Positions 27,335 through 34,769 of a DNA stretch of 34,769 nucleotides are shown piece by piece. The stretch's first letter is position 1, and every line of letters begins with the position of its first letter. This stretch comes from Bacteroidia bacterium. Lineage in GTDB: Bacteria > Bacteroidota > Bacteroidia > B-17B0 > Aurantibacillaceae. The notes below the pieces were generated by a model. That model was given only the letters and a program-made list of their open reading frames with translations. It did not search any database and was not told the DNA's origin. The stretch covers positions 1-34,769 of the forward strand of contig JANWKZ010000057.1 in NCBI GenBank assembly GCA_025451115.1, given 5' to 3'. A program made the position numbers and the translations under genes.

Positions 27335-28477
27335 TTATTTACAGAATTCTAAAACGGATGTACTGATGTAACTTAATGTTTGTTCGTCTAATTCGGTATG
27401 CATAGGCAGCGATAATACGCTAGCACAAAGTTTCTCGGTAACAGGAAAATCACCTTCCTTGTAAAGCGGACTGGCATAAGCCTTTTGCATGTGCAGCGGA
27501 ATAGGATAATAGATCATGCTCGGAATATCCTTGCTTGCCAGGAACTCGCGCAGTTTATTGCGGTCAATTCCGGTTAGCTGCAAAGTATATTGGTGGAAAA
27601 CGTGTGTTGAGCTTTTGGAGCGGAAAGGAGTTTTTATTTTTGCATGGCCTGCAAATGCTTTGTCGTAATGCGCGGCGGCCCTGTTGCGGGCGGCGGCGTA
27701 CTCATCCAGGCGCTTCAGTTTTACTTTCAGGATTGCGGCCTGCAGGGTATCTAAACGGGAGTTCACACCTAAAACATCGTGTACATACTGTACACTCTGT
27801 CCATGATGCGCGATCATTTTACATTTTTTTGCCAACTCTTCGTCATTGGTGTAGATCGCTCCACCGTCTCCGTAACAACCTAAGTTTTTACTGGGGAAAA
27901 ACGAAGTGCAACCGATCGTTCCAACAGTTCCGGCTTTCACTTTTGTACCATTTGCAAACGTGTAGTCTGCTCCGATGGCCTGTGCCACATCTTCAATAAC
28001 AGCCAAATTATGTTTTTTGGCAACCTGCATGATGGCTTCCATATCGGCACACTGGCCGAACAAATGCACGGGTACAATAGCTTTTGTTTTGGGAGTGATG
28101 GCTTTCTCCATCGCTTTTACGTCAATGCAAAAAGTATCGGGGTAAACGTCAACCAACACAGGTGTTAGTCCGAGGAGACCGATCACTTCTGCCGTGGCTA
28201 CATAGGTAAAGCTGGCCGTGATCACTTCATCGCCGGGCTTTAGTCCAAGCGCCATCATGGCTATCTGCAGGGCGTCGGTACCGTTTGCGCAGGGAATTAC
28301 GTGTTTTACACCCAGGTAGGCCTCCAGGTCGGCCTGGAATTCCTTCACGGCGGGGCCGTTGATGAAGGCCGTATTATTTATAACTTCCTGTATACCTGCG
28401 TCTACTTCGGTCTTGATCTTCTGGTACTGGCCTTTCAGGTCGACCATTTGGATTTTTTTGGAACTCACTGTGCTCAT
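27335..28477 (-). CDS. DegT/DnrJ/EryC1/StrS family aminotransferase
   Basis: MVDLKGQYQKI, ANGTDALQIAMMALGLKPGDEV, VHLFGQCADMEAI, SFFPSKNLGCYGDGGA (PLP Lys). ATG at 28477. Confidence 0.93.
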   Translation of the reverse strand: MSTVSSKKIQMVDLKGQYQKIKTEVDAGIQEVINNTAFINGPAVKEFQADLEAYLGVKHVIPCANGTDALQIAMMALGLKPGDEVITASFTYVATAEVIGLLGLTPVLVDVYPDTFCIDVKAMEKAITPKTKAIVPVHLFGQCADMEAIMQVAKKHNLAVIEDVAQAIGADYTFANGTKVKAGTVGTIGCTSFFPSKNLGCYGDGGAIYTNDEELAKKCKMIAHHGQSVQYVHDVLGVNSRLDTLQAAILKVKLKRLDEYAAARNRAAAHYDKAFAGHAKIKTPFRSKSSTHVFHQYTLQLTGIDRNKLREFLASKDIPSMIYYPIPLHMQKAYASPLYKEGDFPVTEKLCASVLSLPMHTELDEQTLSYISTSVLEFCK

Positions 28478-28489
28478 AAAAAAGAAAGG

Positions 28490-28497
28490 CAAATATA
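28490..28497 (-). promoter_or_regulatory. -7 box TATATTTG upstream of degT
   Basis: Plus-strand CAAATATA, 12 nt upstream of the minus-strand ATG; no clear -33 element. Confidence 0.4.
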
Positions 28498-28577
28498 AGG
28501 ATTTGCCCCATAAAAAGCGGCTTTTTTCGAAAGCTAAAAGTATTGACATCAAGGAGGTTAAAGCAAAAACTTATAGC

Positions 28578-28585
28578 TATCTTTG
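28578..28585 (+). promoter_or_regulatory. -7 box TATCTTTG just upstream of hutH
   Basis: Matches TAnnTTTG; ends 5 nt before the ATG at 28591; -33 element not clear. Confidence 0.45.
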
Positions 28586-28590
28586 TACCC

Positions 28591-30078
28591 ATGTTTTTAT
28601 TGGACCCCGGGAAGTATTTTACCCTTGAAGAATTAGAGCGGGTTGTGAGGTCGGGCGAGTCTTTGGCCTTTTCGCCCGCTGCCCTTAAAAATATTAAGAA
28701 TTGCCGCGCTTATCTCGATAAAAAGATCGCTTCGCAGAAAGAACCTGTGTATGGTGTGAACACCGGTTTTGGTTCTTTGTGCAATGTGGTGATCCCCGCC
28801 AAAGACCTTCAGCAATTACAGGAGAACCTAGTGAAATCGCACGCCTGTGGAATGGGGGAGGAAGTGCCGCGCGATGTGGTGAAGATCATGCTGCTGCTAA
28901 AGATCCGCAATTTCATTTATGGCAAATCTGCTGTAAGTATTGAAACTGCCGAACGCATGTTGTTCTTCTACAACAACGATATCCTTCCGGTTATTTATCA
29001 GCAAGGCTCTTTAGGTGCTTCGGGCGATCTCGCGCCTTTGGCACACTTAACATTGCCTTTGCTTGGACTGGGAGAAGTTTACCACGAAGGAAAAAAGACA
29101 AACACGTCAGATCTTTATAAAAAACTCAAATTAAAACCGGTTGCGTTGCAATCTAAAGAAGGACTCGCTTTATTGAACGGGACGCAGTTCATGAGCGCTT
29201 ACGCAGCCTGGTGTTTGATGAGATCGAACCACATGAATAAGCTGGCGGATCTCACCGGGGCGCTTGCTCTCGATGCTTTTTTGGGAAGAACGGACCCTTT
29301 CAGTGACGGAATTCAGAACGTACGTCCGCATAAGGGACAGATTGAAACAGCAAAGGCTGTAAAAGGATTTTTAAAAGGAAGTAAGATCGCGGCAAAGAAA
29401 AAAGAAGCTGTGCAGGACCCATATTCCTTCCGCTGTATTCCACAAGTGCATGGTGCTACAAAAGATGTTGTGAGGCACGTTGCATCGGTTATTGAAACTG
29501 AAATAAATTCTGTTACAGATAACCCCACTGTTTTTCCGGAGACCGATGAGATCATTTCAGGCGGAAATTTTCACGGCCAGCCTTTAGCGCTTGCAATGGA
29601 TTATTTAGCGATGGGTATTGCCGAATTAGGCAGTATCTCTGAAAGAAGAACGTATCAATTGATCTCGGGAACAAGAAAACTGCCTCCTTTCCTGGTGGCA
29701 AAACCGGGTATCAACTCCGGTTTCATGATCCCGCAGTATACCGCAGCTTCTATTGTAAGCCAGAACAAACAATTATGTTCGCCCGCTTCGGTGGATAGCA
29801 TTGTTTCTTCAAATGGACAAGAAGATCATGTGAGCATGGGAGCGAATGCCGCTACCAAATGTTATAAGGTAGTGGAAAATACTTATAAAGTGTTGGCCAT
29901 CGAGTTCATGAACGCCGCGCAGGCTTTGGAATTCCGCAGGCCGCTCACATCTTCACCGATGATCGAAAAAACAGTGAAAGAATTCCGTAAGAAAGTAGCT
30001 TTCATTGAACAGGATAAAGTAATGTTCACCGAAATAGATAATACGCTTAAATTTGTTAAAACTTTGGATTTAAAATAA
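28591..30078 (+). CDS. hutH: aromatic amino acid lyase, best read as histidine ammonia-lyase
   Basis: MIO-forming GSLGASGDLAPLAH; VNTGFGSL; VKSHACGMG (Ser-His pair as in HAL); QEDHVSMGANAA; 495 aa from ATG 28591. Confidence 0.88.
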   Translation: MFLLDPGKYFTLEELERVVRSGESLAFSPAALKNIKNCRAYLDKKIASQKEPVYGVNTGFGSLCNVVIPAKDLQQLQENLVKSHACGMGEEVPRDVVKIMLLLKIRNFIYGKSAVSIETAERMLFFYNNDILPVIYQQGSLGASGDLAPLAHLTLPLLGLGEVYHEGKKTNTSDLYKKLKLKPVALQSKEGLALLNGTQFMSAYAAWCLMRSNHMNKLADLTGALALDAFLGRTDPFSDGIQNVRPHKGQIETAKAVKGFLKGSKIAAKKKEAVQDPYSFRCIPQVHGATKDVVRHVASVIETEINSVTDNPTVFPETDEIISGGNFHGQPLALAMDYLAMGIAELGSISERRTYQLISGTRKLPPFLVAKPGINSGFMIPQYTAASIVSQNKQLCSPASVDSIVSSNGQEDHVSMGANAATKCYKVVENTYKVLAIEFMNAAQALEFRRPLTSSPMIEKTVKEFRKKVAFIEQDKVMFTEIDNTLKFVKTLDLK

Positions 30079-30088
30079 TGTTGTATTT

Positions 30089-30227
30089 GCGTTAAGGATA
30101 CAAAAGGCCCGAAGGGGTTCTTTTTTGAGCCGCCTGTATTTGCGGATCAAAAAAAACGGAACCCTTTTGTAGCCTGGCCCCGCACGTAATGATTCACTGA
30201 AAGAAAATTACCAACGCGGGGAAACGC
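30089..30227 (+). ncRNA. candidate structured RNA / repeat element upstream of the cysteine desulfurase
   Basis: Closing stem GCGTT(30089-30093)/AACGC(30223-30227). Hairpin 1: ACAAAAGG(30100-30107)/CCTTTTGT(30163-30170), GGTTC/GAACC, TTTTTTGA(30121-30128)/TCAAAAAA(30147-30154), CCGC/GCGG. Hairpin 2: CCCCGC(30178-30183)/GCGGGG(30216-30221), GTAAT/ATTAC. Confidence 0.6.
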
Positions 30228-30242
30228 CCAAAACACCAAAAA

Positions 30243-31385
30243 ATGAAAGTTTATTTAGATAACGCCGCCACCACGAAACTTGATGAGGAAGTTCTGAACG
30301 CCATGCTTCCTTATATGAAGGAAGAGTTTGGAAACCCGTCTTCCATTCACGGTTTTGGTCGCAAAACGCGCTCGGCCATTGAAACGGCGCGTAAAACGGT
30401 TTCAAAACTGTTGAATGTAACACCTGCCGAGATCTTTTTTACTTCGGGCGGAACGGAGGCCGATAACATGGCTATTGTAAAGACCATTGAGACTTTTGGT
30501 ATTAAGCACGCCATCACTTCCAAAATAGAACACCACGCAGTTGAGCATACGCTCCAGGAGATGGAAAAGGAAGGAAAGATCAAATTGAGCTGGGTGAACC
30601 TCGATAAAAAAGGAAATGTAGACCTGGCCCACCTGGAAGAATTGCTGAAGGCAAACCCAAAGTCATTGGTTTCATTGATGCATGCCAACAACGAGGTGGG
30701 GACTCTGCTTCCGATAAATAAAGTGGGTGAAATTTGCGAGAAATACGATGCTATTTTCCATAGTGATACAGTACAAACTATGGGACATTTCGCCATGGAC
30801 CTCCGCGCGATGAAAGTGCACATGGTTACCTGCGCAGCGCATAAATTCCATGGACCGAAAGGCGTTGGTTTTCTTTATGTTAATAATACTTTGAAATTGA
30901 AACCGCTTATTCACGGCGGCGCACAGGAGCGCAACATGCGTGGAGGAACGGAGAACGTTTATGGAATTGTGGGTCTTGCCAAAGCCTTCGAGATCTGCAA
31001 CCGCGAGATGCAGGAACACCAGGATCATATACGTGGTTTGAAGAACTACATGCGCGAACAACTGCAAAAAAATGTTCCGGGTGTTGAATTTAACGGAGAA
31101 ACGGACGAACATAGTTTATATACCGTATTGAACGTATTACTTCCACCAAGCGAGGACGGAGAAATGTTGTTGTTCAACCTCGATATACAAGGTATAGCCG
31201 CTTCGGGTGGAAGCGCTTGCTCATCGGGCAGCAACCAGGGCTCGCATGTATTGCGCGGTCTGGATGTGGATATGTCGAGACCATCAGTTCGTTTTTCCTT
31301 TTGCAAATACAATACAAAAGAGGAGATCGATTATGCTATTGGCAAATTAGTGGAGATATTAAAAATTAAAGTTACGGCAAAATAA
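30243..31385 (+). CDS. cysteine desulfurase (NifS/IscS-type)
   Basis: YLDNAATTKLDEEV, GNPSSIHGFGRK, TSGGTEADN, AAHKFHGPKGVGFLY, SGGSACSSGS. Confidence 0.95.
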   Translation: MKVYLDNAATTKLDEEVLNAMLPYMKEEFGNPSSIHGFGRKTRSAIETARKTVSKLLNVTPAEIFFTSGGTEADNMAIVKTIETFGIKHAITSKIEHHAVEHTLQEMEKEGKIKLSWVNLDKKGNVDLAHLEELLKANPKSLVSLMHANNEVGTLLPINKVGEICEKYDAIFHSDTVQTMGHFAMDLRAMKVHMVTCAAHKFHGPKGVGFLYVNNTLKLKPLIHGGAQERNMRGGTENVYGIVGLAKAFEICNREMQEHQDHIRGLKNYMREQLQKNVPGVEFNGETDEHSLYTVLNVLLPPSEDGEMLLFNLDIQGIAASGGSACSSGSNQGSHVLRGLDVDMSRPSVRFSFCKYNTKEEIDYAIGKLVEILKIKVTAK

Positions 31386-31522
31386 TGTTACTGGCAGCGG
31401 CGCAAAAAAATACGATGTACGAGTTTGGAGGAAGTGAGATCTTCATCCTGTTCATTGTGGCTATTATTTTTGGCCTTGGCATTTATACTTTATTGAAATT
31501 CCGTAAGAGTAAAAATTCGTGA
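31385..31522 (+). CDS. 45-aa single-transmembrane protein with TatA-N-terminus-like sequence
   Basis: Manual translation MLLAAAQKNTMYEFGGSEIFILFIVAIIFGLGIYTLLKFRKSKNS*; ATG overlaps the upstream TAA (TAATG) and the stop is 1 nt before the tatA ATG. Not in the ORF track (below 60 aa). Confidence 0.6.
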   Translation: MLLAAAQKNTMYEFGGSEIFILFIVAIIFGLGIYTLLKFRKSKNS

Positions 31523-31523
31523 G

Positions 31524-31787
31524 ATGAAGACCGTGTTGTTGTTATTTGATTTTTTGGGTGGGGGAGAGCTCTTCATTGTGTTCCTGGCCATCCTGCTTTT
31601 ATTTGGAGGTAAAGGTATGCCAACCGTTATGCGTAACCTGGGCCGCGGCATCCGCCAGTTCAAGGACGCCACCGCCGGTATACAACGTGATATACAGGAA
31701 AGCACCAATAACATCAAGAAGGAAATTGAGAAGCAGGCCAACGTGATAGAGGAGAAAGCCAAAGAAACTTCTAAAGAACTCGAATAA
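31524..31787 (+). CDS. tatA: Sec-independent protein translocase TatA/Hcf106 family
   Basis: GGGELFIVFLAILLLFGGKGMPTVMRNLGRGIRQFKDA: TM helix, FGxK/P hinge, amphipathic helix. Confidence 0.88.
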   Translation: MKTVLLLFDFLGGGELFIVFLAILLLFGGKGMPTVMRNLGRGIRQFKDATAGIQRDIQESTNNIKKEIEKQANVIEEKAKETSKELE

Positions 31788-31797
31788 TTTCCCGCTC

Positions 31798-33174
31798 ATG
31801 AAATGGCTGAAAAATACTTTTTTTCTTTTTTCAGCGCTTATTTTATTTTCCTGTGGCGATCCGGGAGAGAAAACCTCTGAAAAGACTCCTGTAAACACCA
31901 ACGTAAACTTCGCGGAACATGTTGCTCCGATCGTTTTTAAGAACTGCACGCCTTGTCACCGCCCCGGTGAGGCGGGCCCTTTTACTTTGCTTTCTTATTA
32001 TGACGCGAAGAAGAATGCCAACAAGATCAAATTCGTAACGCAGGTGCGCTACATGCCGCCCTGGCCGGCTGATAAAAGCTATACGCATTTTGCCAAGGAA
32101 CGCGGATTAAGCGGCGAAGAGATCGCGCTCATCAAAGATTGGGTGGAGCAGGGTTGTAAGCCCGGCGACACGTCTAAGTTATCTCCGCCTGAGTTCTTCA
32201 CAGGCTCTTTCTTCGGCAAGCCCGACATGGTCATTCCTTTTCACGAAGCGGTTCCAATAAAAGGCAACGGTACCGATCATTTCTATATGGTAAAGGCTCC
32301 CTATGAAATGAAGAGTGATACGTTTGTTCGGTTCTACGAATTTGTTCCGCATAAAAGAAAACTCGTGCATCACGTGAATGGACACCTGATAGGATTTGAG
32401 GATGGCAAAAAGAAAAATGCCTATGCAGGGAAATCTTATTGGCAGGACGACCCTAAACTGAGCAATGATGTTTACAAGGAAATGGGGCTGGCTAACGATG
32501 ATGGTACTTTTCCGCCTATGTTGGCCAATACGGTTTATTACTTGCCTGGTTATTCGGCGCAGGTGTTCCCGGATGGGATAGGAGGGTATTTCATGAAGAA
32601 GAAGGGCGCTATTCTCTTAAAGAACCTGCATTATGGTCCTTCTGCTATCGATACCAAGGATTCTTCTGTTATCAATGTGTTCTTTGGTCCGCCACCAAAA
32701 CGGCCAGTGCAGGAGTTACAATTAGGAACATTTGGGATCGCGCCCATAGTACCAAAATTTGATATTCCGGCGAACAAGGTGAGCACTTTCTCAAGTAGGT
32801 GGACCGTTCCCCAGGATATTTCAATTCTTTCTGTGAATCCACACATGCATTTAATCGGAAAGACTTTCCTTGCTTACGCGCTTACTCCGAATGGCGATAC
32901 GATCAGGTTAATTCGTATCAACAAATGGGATTTTAAATGGCAATACTATTACACCTACAAGCATCCGGTTAAAATTCCGGCGGGAAGTACAATGGTAGCA
33001 ATTGGTATTTACGATAATACTGATAAGAACCCCAACAATCCTTTCCATCCGCCGCGCGACATAAAGGAGCGTAATGACATGTTCAGCATGGGTACTACAG
33101 AGGAAATGTTCCAGTTCATCTTTACTTATTTCCCGTATCAGCCAGGGGATGAGAGTTTGGATTTGGAGAATTAA
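31798..33174 (+). CDS. lipoprotein with N-terminal cytochrome c motif and C-terminal type II copper monooxygenase (PHM/DBH)-like region
   Basis: Lipobox ILFSCGD; CTPCH (31945-31959); LVHHVNGHLIGF; NPHMHLIGKTF; GTTEEMFQFIFTYFPY. Confidence 0.75.
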   Translation: MKWLKNTFFLFSALILFSCGDPGEKTSEKTPVNTNVNFAEHVAPIVFKNCTPCHRPGEAGPFTLLSYYDAKKNANKIKFVTQVRYMPPWPADKSYTHFAKERGLSGEEIALIKDWVEQGCKPGDTSKLSPPEFFTGSFFGKPDMVIPFHEAVPIKGNGTDHFYMVKAPYEMKSDTFVRFYEFVPHKRKLVHHVNGHLIGFEDGKKKNAYAGKSYWQDDPKLSNDVYKEMGLANDDGTFPPMLANTVYYLPGYSAQVFPDGIGGYFMKKKGAILLKNLHYGPSAIDTKDSSVINVFFGPPPKRPVQELQLGTFGIAPIVPKFDIPANKVSTFSSRWTVPQDISILSVNPHMHLIGKTFLAYALTPNGDTIRLIRINKWDFKWQYYYTYKHPVKIPAGSTMVAIGIYDNTDKNPNNPFHPPRDIKERNDMFSMGTTEEMFQFIFTYFPYQPGDESLDLEN

Positions 33175-33713
33175 TTCACCACAGTCCCCAACTGTATAAG
33201 CTGGCTTGAGATCTTCAATTGGTGCTGCTCGATCTCTTTTTTGTTGATGTCGAATTTCAGAGCATCATCGTCAAGTGTAACGAAACTAAGTGCGGCCCCT
33301 TTTCTGGCAAGACCTTCGCGCTCGCCAACGATCAGGATAGGTTTGTCCTTCATCTGCTCTTTAAGCGTTTTTACAACTGAGCTCTTGGAAGAAGTTACAT
33401 ACATGAGCTGGCAGCCCACCGCGTCTTCGGGTTTCGATAAGCTCTTCACCACAATATTTCTTCCCTTTAGTTTTTTACTCGAAGCCAGGACTTGCAATTC
33501 CTTTTGAATAGGAGAATCACCATAAATGCCCACTACAAAATCTCCTTTGCTTTGCGCTTCGGGCCACTCTATGTATTTCATGAAATTGTAAACGAAGAGC
33601 GTATAAGCCTTGTAATCTACATCCTGCGCCAGTCCATTACTCTTAAAACAAAGCAGGAACACCAACAGCAAAAGCAACCGGCATTTATAAGCTATGTTCT
33701 TTATCTTCTTCAC
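33171..33713 (-). CDS. YfiR family (DUF4154) periplasmic protein, GTG start
   Basis: YKAYTLFVYNFMKYIEWPEA, FVVGIYGDSPI, LIVGEREGLARKGAALSFVTLDDDALKFDIN. Confidence 0.87.
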   Translation of the reverse strand: MKKIKNIAYKCRLLLLLVFLLCFKSNGLAQDVDYKAYTLFVYNFMKYIEWPEAQSKGDFVVGIYGDSPIQKELQVLASSKKLKGRNIVVKSLSKPEDAVGCQLMYVTSSKSSVVKTLKEQMKDKPILIVGEREGLARKGAALSFVTLDDDALKFDINKKEIEQHQLKISSQLIQLGTVVN

Positions 33714-34769
33714 TTTTTCTTAAAGCTCAGGTCGTAATGTATTCTCAGGACAAATTCTCTTGATGGCGACGGCAACGGAGCGTGACCGGGTGTAAGGGCA
33801 TTGCTGTAAGGCTGAATGAAATTGTATTTCGCGTCGAGGACATCAAATACTCCGAAACCGATACTGAGCCCTTTTACAGGAGCATCGTACTTAGCAAAAA
33901 TATTCAGGAGGAATACCGGATCGAGTTTCTCGTGTATGGGAACATAAGCAGTATCAACGGATGTATATCCATTCCGCGCGCCATAGAAAGTTCCGGTTAC
34001 GTTGAAAGAAAGTCTTTTTCCAAGTTTAATGGAAGCATAAAGATTGATCTTGTGATTCGCAAAACCAAGTAGCGCAGACGAATCATCCGGCACGCGGTAA
34101 GCATTGATGCGGTCTTTGCCGAGGGTTGTGTAATAAGAATAATTCAGGCCAAAATAACCCCAACGCGCTTTGATCTTGTATTCGGCCTCAAGACCGGTGG
34201 TACCCGTGCTTTTCTCATTCAGGTATGCATCGGTGTTCGCGTTGGCATCAAAAAAGTAAACAATGGGATTACGCGTGGTGATGTCATAGAAATTGAGCGT
34301 AAAAATGGATTTACGTGTAACCTGGTAACCCATTTCCAACTCGGCTACCTGTGTTTTCTCAGGCGATAAAGTGCCTGTTAATGAATAATTGATGTTCTCA
34401 ATGGCCGGCGCACGGAACGAATTGCTGTATAGGGCTTTGAAATGGAAACGGAAGAATTTCTTCGTCAAACCCACGCGCGGCACAAAAGCATCGCCATAAA
34501 CATTATGCTTATCATAACGCGCACCCAAAATAATGTTTACAAATCTTGTCTTTACCAATCCTTGGGCAAAAGCCGCGACGTTATTGAAATCAACAGTGTT
34601 CGTCCCATTGTAAAAAGTGTCAACCTGGTCGGTAGCAAAGTCGCGGTAGAATTCTCCGCCGGCTACTACGTTAATGTTACGATTGTGCGTATAAGACGCG
34701 GTAAGATTGGCGGTAGATCGACTTGCGACCTTCACATACTCAGCGTTCAAAGAATCACCATCGGGAGTT
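33710..34769 (-). CDS. TonB-dependent receptor, C-terminal part (5' end beyond the window)
   Basis: Beta-barrel repeats (FYNGTNTVDFNNVAAFAQGLVKTRFVNIILGARYDKH, SNSFRAPAIENI...EKTQVAELEMGYQ), terminal aromatic strand FVLRIHYDLSFKKK; the frame stays open to the window edge. Confidence 0.85.
   Translation of the reverse strand, partial: TPDGDSLNAEYVKVASRSTANLTASYTHNRNINVVAGGEFYRDFATDQVDTFYNGTNTVDFNNVAAFAQGLVKTRFVNIILGARYDKHNVYGDAFVPRVGLTKKFFRFHFKALYSNSFRAPAIENINYSLTGTLSPEKTQVAELEMGYQVTRKSIFTLNFYDITTRNPIVYFFDANANTDAYLNEKSTGTTGLEAEYKIKARWGYFGLNYSYYTTLGKDRINAYRVPDDSSALLGFANHKINLYASIKLGKRLSFNVTGTFYGARNGYTSVDTAYVPIHEKLDPVFLLNIFAKYDAPVKGLSIGFGVFDVLDAKYNFIQPYSNALTPGHAPLPSPSREFVLRIHYDLSFKKK

Noticed and set aside
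28551-28557. AAGGAGG Shine-Dalgarno-like string upstream of hutH
   Set aside because: It is about 33 nt from the ATG with no start codon at proper spacing, and Bacteroidota rarely depend on SD sequences; likely coincidental.
1-34769. tRNA, rRNA, insertion sequences, toxin-antitoxin or anti-phage defence genes
   Set aside because: No tRNA cloverleaf, rRNA signature, transposase motif or recognisable defence domain was seen on either strand by reading; a tool-based scan could still find divergent cases.

Overview
The window is an accessory-poor stretch of a Bacteroidota chromosome. Supporting signs are TAnnTTTG-type -7 promoter boxes, a T9SS C-terminal sorting domain, YfiR/TonB-dependent receptor genes, MqnB and B12-dependent MetH. 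I read about 33 genes, mostly housekeeping. In order: ldcA (partial), tilS, small DUF, queD, mqnB, corA, rsmI, mnmH, a secreted hyper-basic protein, a TlpA-like lipoprotein, metH, a methyltransferase, a LigT-like protein, ferritin, AsmA-like, a small Ala-rich lipoprotein, an FG-GAP/T9SS protein, a beta-propeller with a CX4CH motif, a DCC protein, prfC, acyP, a nucleotide-sugar block (uxs, an ORF6N gene, ugd, degT), hutH, a cysteine desulfurase, an unlisted 45-aa ORF, tatA, a cytochrome c/type II copper monooxygenase-like fusion, yfiR and a TonB-dependent receptor (partial). I found no tRNA, rRNA, CRISPR array, transposase or phage module. The observations most worth follow-up are: (1) a multi-branched, inverted-repeat-rich element (about 30089-30227) directly upstream of the cysteine desulfurase; (2) a 25-nt near-perfect palindrome in front of an ORF6N gene embedded in the ugd/uxs operon; (3) all six convergent gene pairs meet with a 4-nt interleaved stop overlap (5 of 6) or 0 nt spacing (1 of 6); (4) a 484-bp intergenic region with three different repeat structures; (5) a 45-aa TatA-N-terminus-like ORF missing from the ORF track; (6) two unusual predicted redox/metal lipoproteins. 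No computation or database search was run. Family calls come from reading motifs in the translations.
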